A DNA stretch of 64,000 nt from the NCBI GenBank assembly GCA_964453995.1, contig CAYVQC010000011.1, forward strand, positions 1 through 64,000, in the 5' to 3' direction. Shown piece after piece: positions 62,487 through 64,000 of the stretch (position 1 is its first letter; each line of letters opens with the position of its first letter). A model generated the notes under the pieces. It was given only the letters and a program-made list of their open reading frames with translations. It did not search any database and was not told where the DNA came from. Both the position numbers and the translations under genes were made by a program. This stretch comes from SKVR01 sp964453995. Lineage in GTDB: Bacteria > Bacteroidota > Bacteroidia > Bacteroidales > UBA7960.

Positions 62487-63338
62487 ATGAATATACCCAA
62501 CGAATATTACCAGATAGCAATAAAAGCAGCCATAGAAGCCGGAAAAGCAGTTATGGATGTATATTCAGGAAGTTTTGGTGCAAGGCAGAAAACTGATGGT
62601 TCGCCCATTACCCTTGCCGATGAAAGGGCCAATGATATCATTATGCAGGCGCTTGAACGAACCGGGATACCCGCAATAAGTGAGGAAAGTCCAAAAGAGG
62701 AATATGAGAAAAGGAGGAGCCACGAATACCTCTGGATCATAGACCCGGTGGATGGTACCCGTGAATTTGTTGATCGCAACGGGGAGTTCACCATCAACAT
62801 AGCGCTGATCTTCAAGCAAAAACCTCTTTTTGGTATCGTATCGGCTCCTGCCCTGGATACTTTTTATATTGGGTGGAAAGATACCGGGGCTTACAAATGT
62901 GATCATTTGAATGATTTTATTACGGCATGCCCAAACCCTGATATGGAAAGCATACATACTTATTTTCAACCCATTGGCACAAAATCAAACATTGAAAATC
63001 CTGCGCTTGCGGTAAGTCGTTCGCATCTTACTCCCGGCACAAGAAACATGATCGATACCCTTTTTTCCAAAACAATCAATATTCTGTCAAAAGGCAGTTC
63101 ATTAAAGTTTTGCCTGTTGGCAGAAGGAGCTGCACAGTATTATGTAAGAGCCGATTCTATAAATGAATGGGACACTGCAGCAGGACATGCCCTGCTGATT
63201 GCAGCCGGAGGAATAATCCTTTCCTGGCCCCACGGCCGGCAGCTGCTGTATAATAAGGAAAATCTTGTTCATCCTGGATTTATTGCCATGGCAGGGGCTG
63301 CCGAGTCAGACCAAATCAGGGGCAAATTTCCGTCGTAA
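62487..63338 (+). CDS. cysQ: 3'(2'),5'-bisphosphate nucleotidase, CysQ-like
   Basis: An inositol-monophosphatase-fold phosphatase, 283 residues from the ATG at 62487 (M-N-I-P-N-E-Y-Y). Metal motifs: E-E-S (about residues 69-71), D-P-V-D-G-T-R-E-F (about 88-96), and W-D-T-A-A-G-H-A near the C-terminus. The D-G-T-R-E-F form with a following V-D-R-N-G-E-F-T-I-N is typical of CysQ rather than inositol phosphatase. Degrades PAP formed in sulfate activation; no other sulfur genes are in the window. Its last 33 bases overlap the convergent EamA gene. Confidence 0.9.
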   Translation: MNIPNEYYQIAIKAAIEAGKAVMDVYSGSFGARQKTDGSPITLADERANDIIMQALERTGIPAISEESPKEEYEKRRSHEYLWIIDPVDGTREFVDRNGEFTINIALIFKQKPLFGIVSAPALDTFYIGWKDTGAYKCDHLNDFITACPNPDMESIHTYFQPIGTKSNIENPALAVSRSHLTPGTRNMIDTLFSKTINILSKGSSLKFCLLAEGAAQYYVRADSINEWDTAAGHALLIAAGGIILSWPHGRQLLYNKENLVHPGFIAMAGAAESDQIRGKFPS

Positions 63339-64000
63339 AAAGGGATAAGAGAACACCGATACCATTATTATAAGAGTACCCAAATAAAACCCGGCCGACA
63401 TGGTTTCGGCATCTCCAAAAATGAGGAAAGCGAGGAATATACCATAAACCGGCTCGAGGTTTATGGCAAGCATCACGGTAAATGCGGTAAGCTCTTTCAT
63501 GATATCAACAATGGCTGTAAAAGCGTAAGAAGTGCACAACAAACTAAGGATAAGGATCCAGCCCAGATCGGGCATGGAAAGTTGAAGCATATGTAAACTC
63601 AGCTGGCCGGTAAAAAGATAGTAAATGGTAATGGCCAGAAAACCACCGCCCAATTCATAAAAACTTATCACGGTAGGATGCCACCGACGGCTGATCTTAC
63701 GGTTGAGTACTACAAACAATCCATTGAGCAAAGCAGAAATAAGTGCAAAAATGATCCCTTCCACATAATGCATCTCATAGCGAAAAATAAGCCAGATTCC
63801 ACCAATGATCACAAGCCCTATAAACACCTCGAGCCAGAAAATGCGCCTCTTTTCCAGGAAAGGTTCAAGAAAACTGGTAAATAAGGTAACCGATGCAAAA
63901 ACGCCAAGGGTTACAGATACATTGGAAACCTTAATTGCATGAAAAAAAGTAATCCAGTGAAGGGCCACTACAACTCCTATGGAAAAAAGATGAAGCAATT
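63306..64000 (-). CDS. EamA/DMT-family transporter, truncated by window end
   Basis: At least 230 residues of a 10-helix drug/metabolite transporter; eight or so hydrophobic segments are visible. The second EamA repeat is present (from about residue 75: E-G-I-I-F-A-L-I-S-A-L-L-N-G-L-F-V-V-L-N-R-K and A-F-T-V-M-L-A-I-N-L-E-P-V-Y-G). The family length is about 290-300, so roughly 60 N-terminal residues lie outside the window. Substrate unknown. It runs toward cysQ and overlaps its 3' end by 33 bases. Confidence 0.82.
   Translation of the reverse strand, partial: LLHLFSIGVVVALHWITFFHAIKVSNVSVTLGVFASVTLFTSFLEPFLEKRRIFWLEVFIGLVIIGGIWLIFRYEMHYVEGIIFALISALLNGLFVVLNRKISRRWHPTVISFYELGGGFLAITIYYLFTGQLSLHMLQLSMPDLGWILILSLLCTSYAFTAIVDIMKELTAFTVMLAINLEPVYGIFLAFLIFGDAETMSAGFYLGTLIIMVSVFSYPFLRRKFAPDLV

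Overview
The window comes from a member of the Bacteroidota, most likely a free-living marine or otherwise saline lineage near the Bacteroidales/Marinilabiliales (inference). The evidence is TAnnTTTG-type -7 promoter boxes before many genes, two large secreted proteins with type IX secretion (T9SS) sorting tails, an ECF sigma / FecR / STN-domain TonB receptor / DUF4249 set, lipoproteins with a C-E-K-D-D surface-export signature, and a sodium-pump-type rhodopsin. Gene order looks chromosomal; no phage, insertion sequence, CRISPR array or tRNA was recognised.

Layout. 1-140 is an in-phase heptamer repeat array running off the left edge. 304-9731 holds housekeeping and catabolic genes: a secreted zinc phospholipase C-like hydrolase, an M49 peptidase, a small membrane protein, hutH-hisS, and a thioredoxin-like gene with trxB divergent from a Crp/Fnr regulator. 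10087-12852 is pyruvate phosphate dikinase. 13553-21024 is a six-gene co-directional cell-surface signalling and uptake cluster (sigma, anti-sigma, transducer TonB receptor, DUF4249 lipoprotein, two unrecognised export-signal lipoproteins) closed by a strong terminator. 21170-23048 is a DUF438/PAS plus DUF1858/DUF2249 pair. 23301-32309 holds two giant T9SS substrates on the minus strand, preceded by a probable 58-residue small ORF with its own promoter.

32970-36795 carries small envelope proteins, an NTF2-fold protein, a KR2-type Na+-pumping rhodopsin with the N-D-Q motif, and a dihydroorotate-dehydrogenase-like enzyme. 37089-43873 contains a uridine-kinase-like P-loop kinase, two FadL-type outer-membrane proteins, an SGNH-like lipoprotein lacking the expected catalytic His, and a Tudor/CarD-like small protein. 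43922-49255 holds a nitroreductase and a wzx-wzz-O-antigen ligase/polymerase block. 49653-51134 is a DUF2027-Smr protein followed directly by the RNase P RNA gene. 51298-56132 is a large TPR protein paired with an outer-membrane barrel. 56486-63998 has gyrB, a SNF2 helicase, a glutathione peroxidase, a CysQ-like phosphatase and a truncated EamA transporter.

The most interesting items are the rhodopsin without any retinal-synthesis gene nearby, the transenvelope signalling cluster with two unknown surface lipoproteins, the FadL/degenerate-SGNH operon, the hidden small ORF, and several intergenic repeat or structured elements. No wholly new system can be proven from sequence alone. All family assignments are from recognised motifs, not from database searches.
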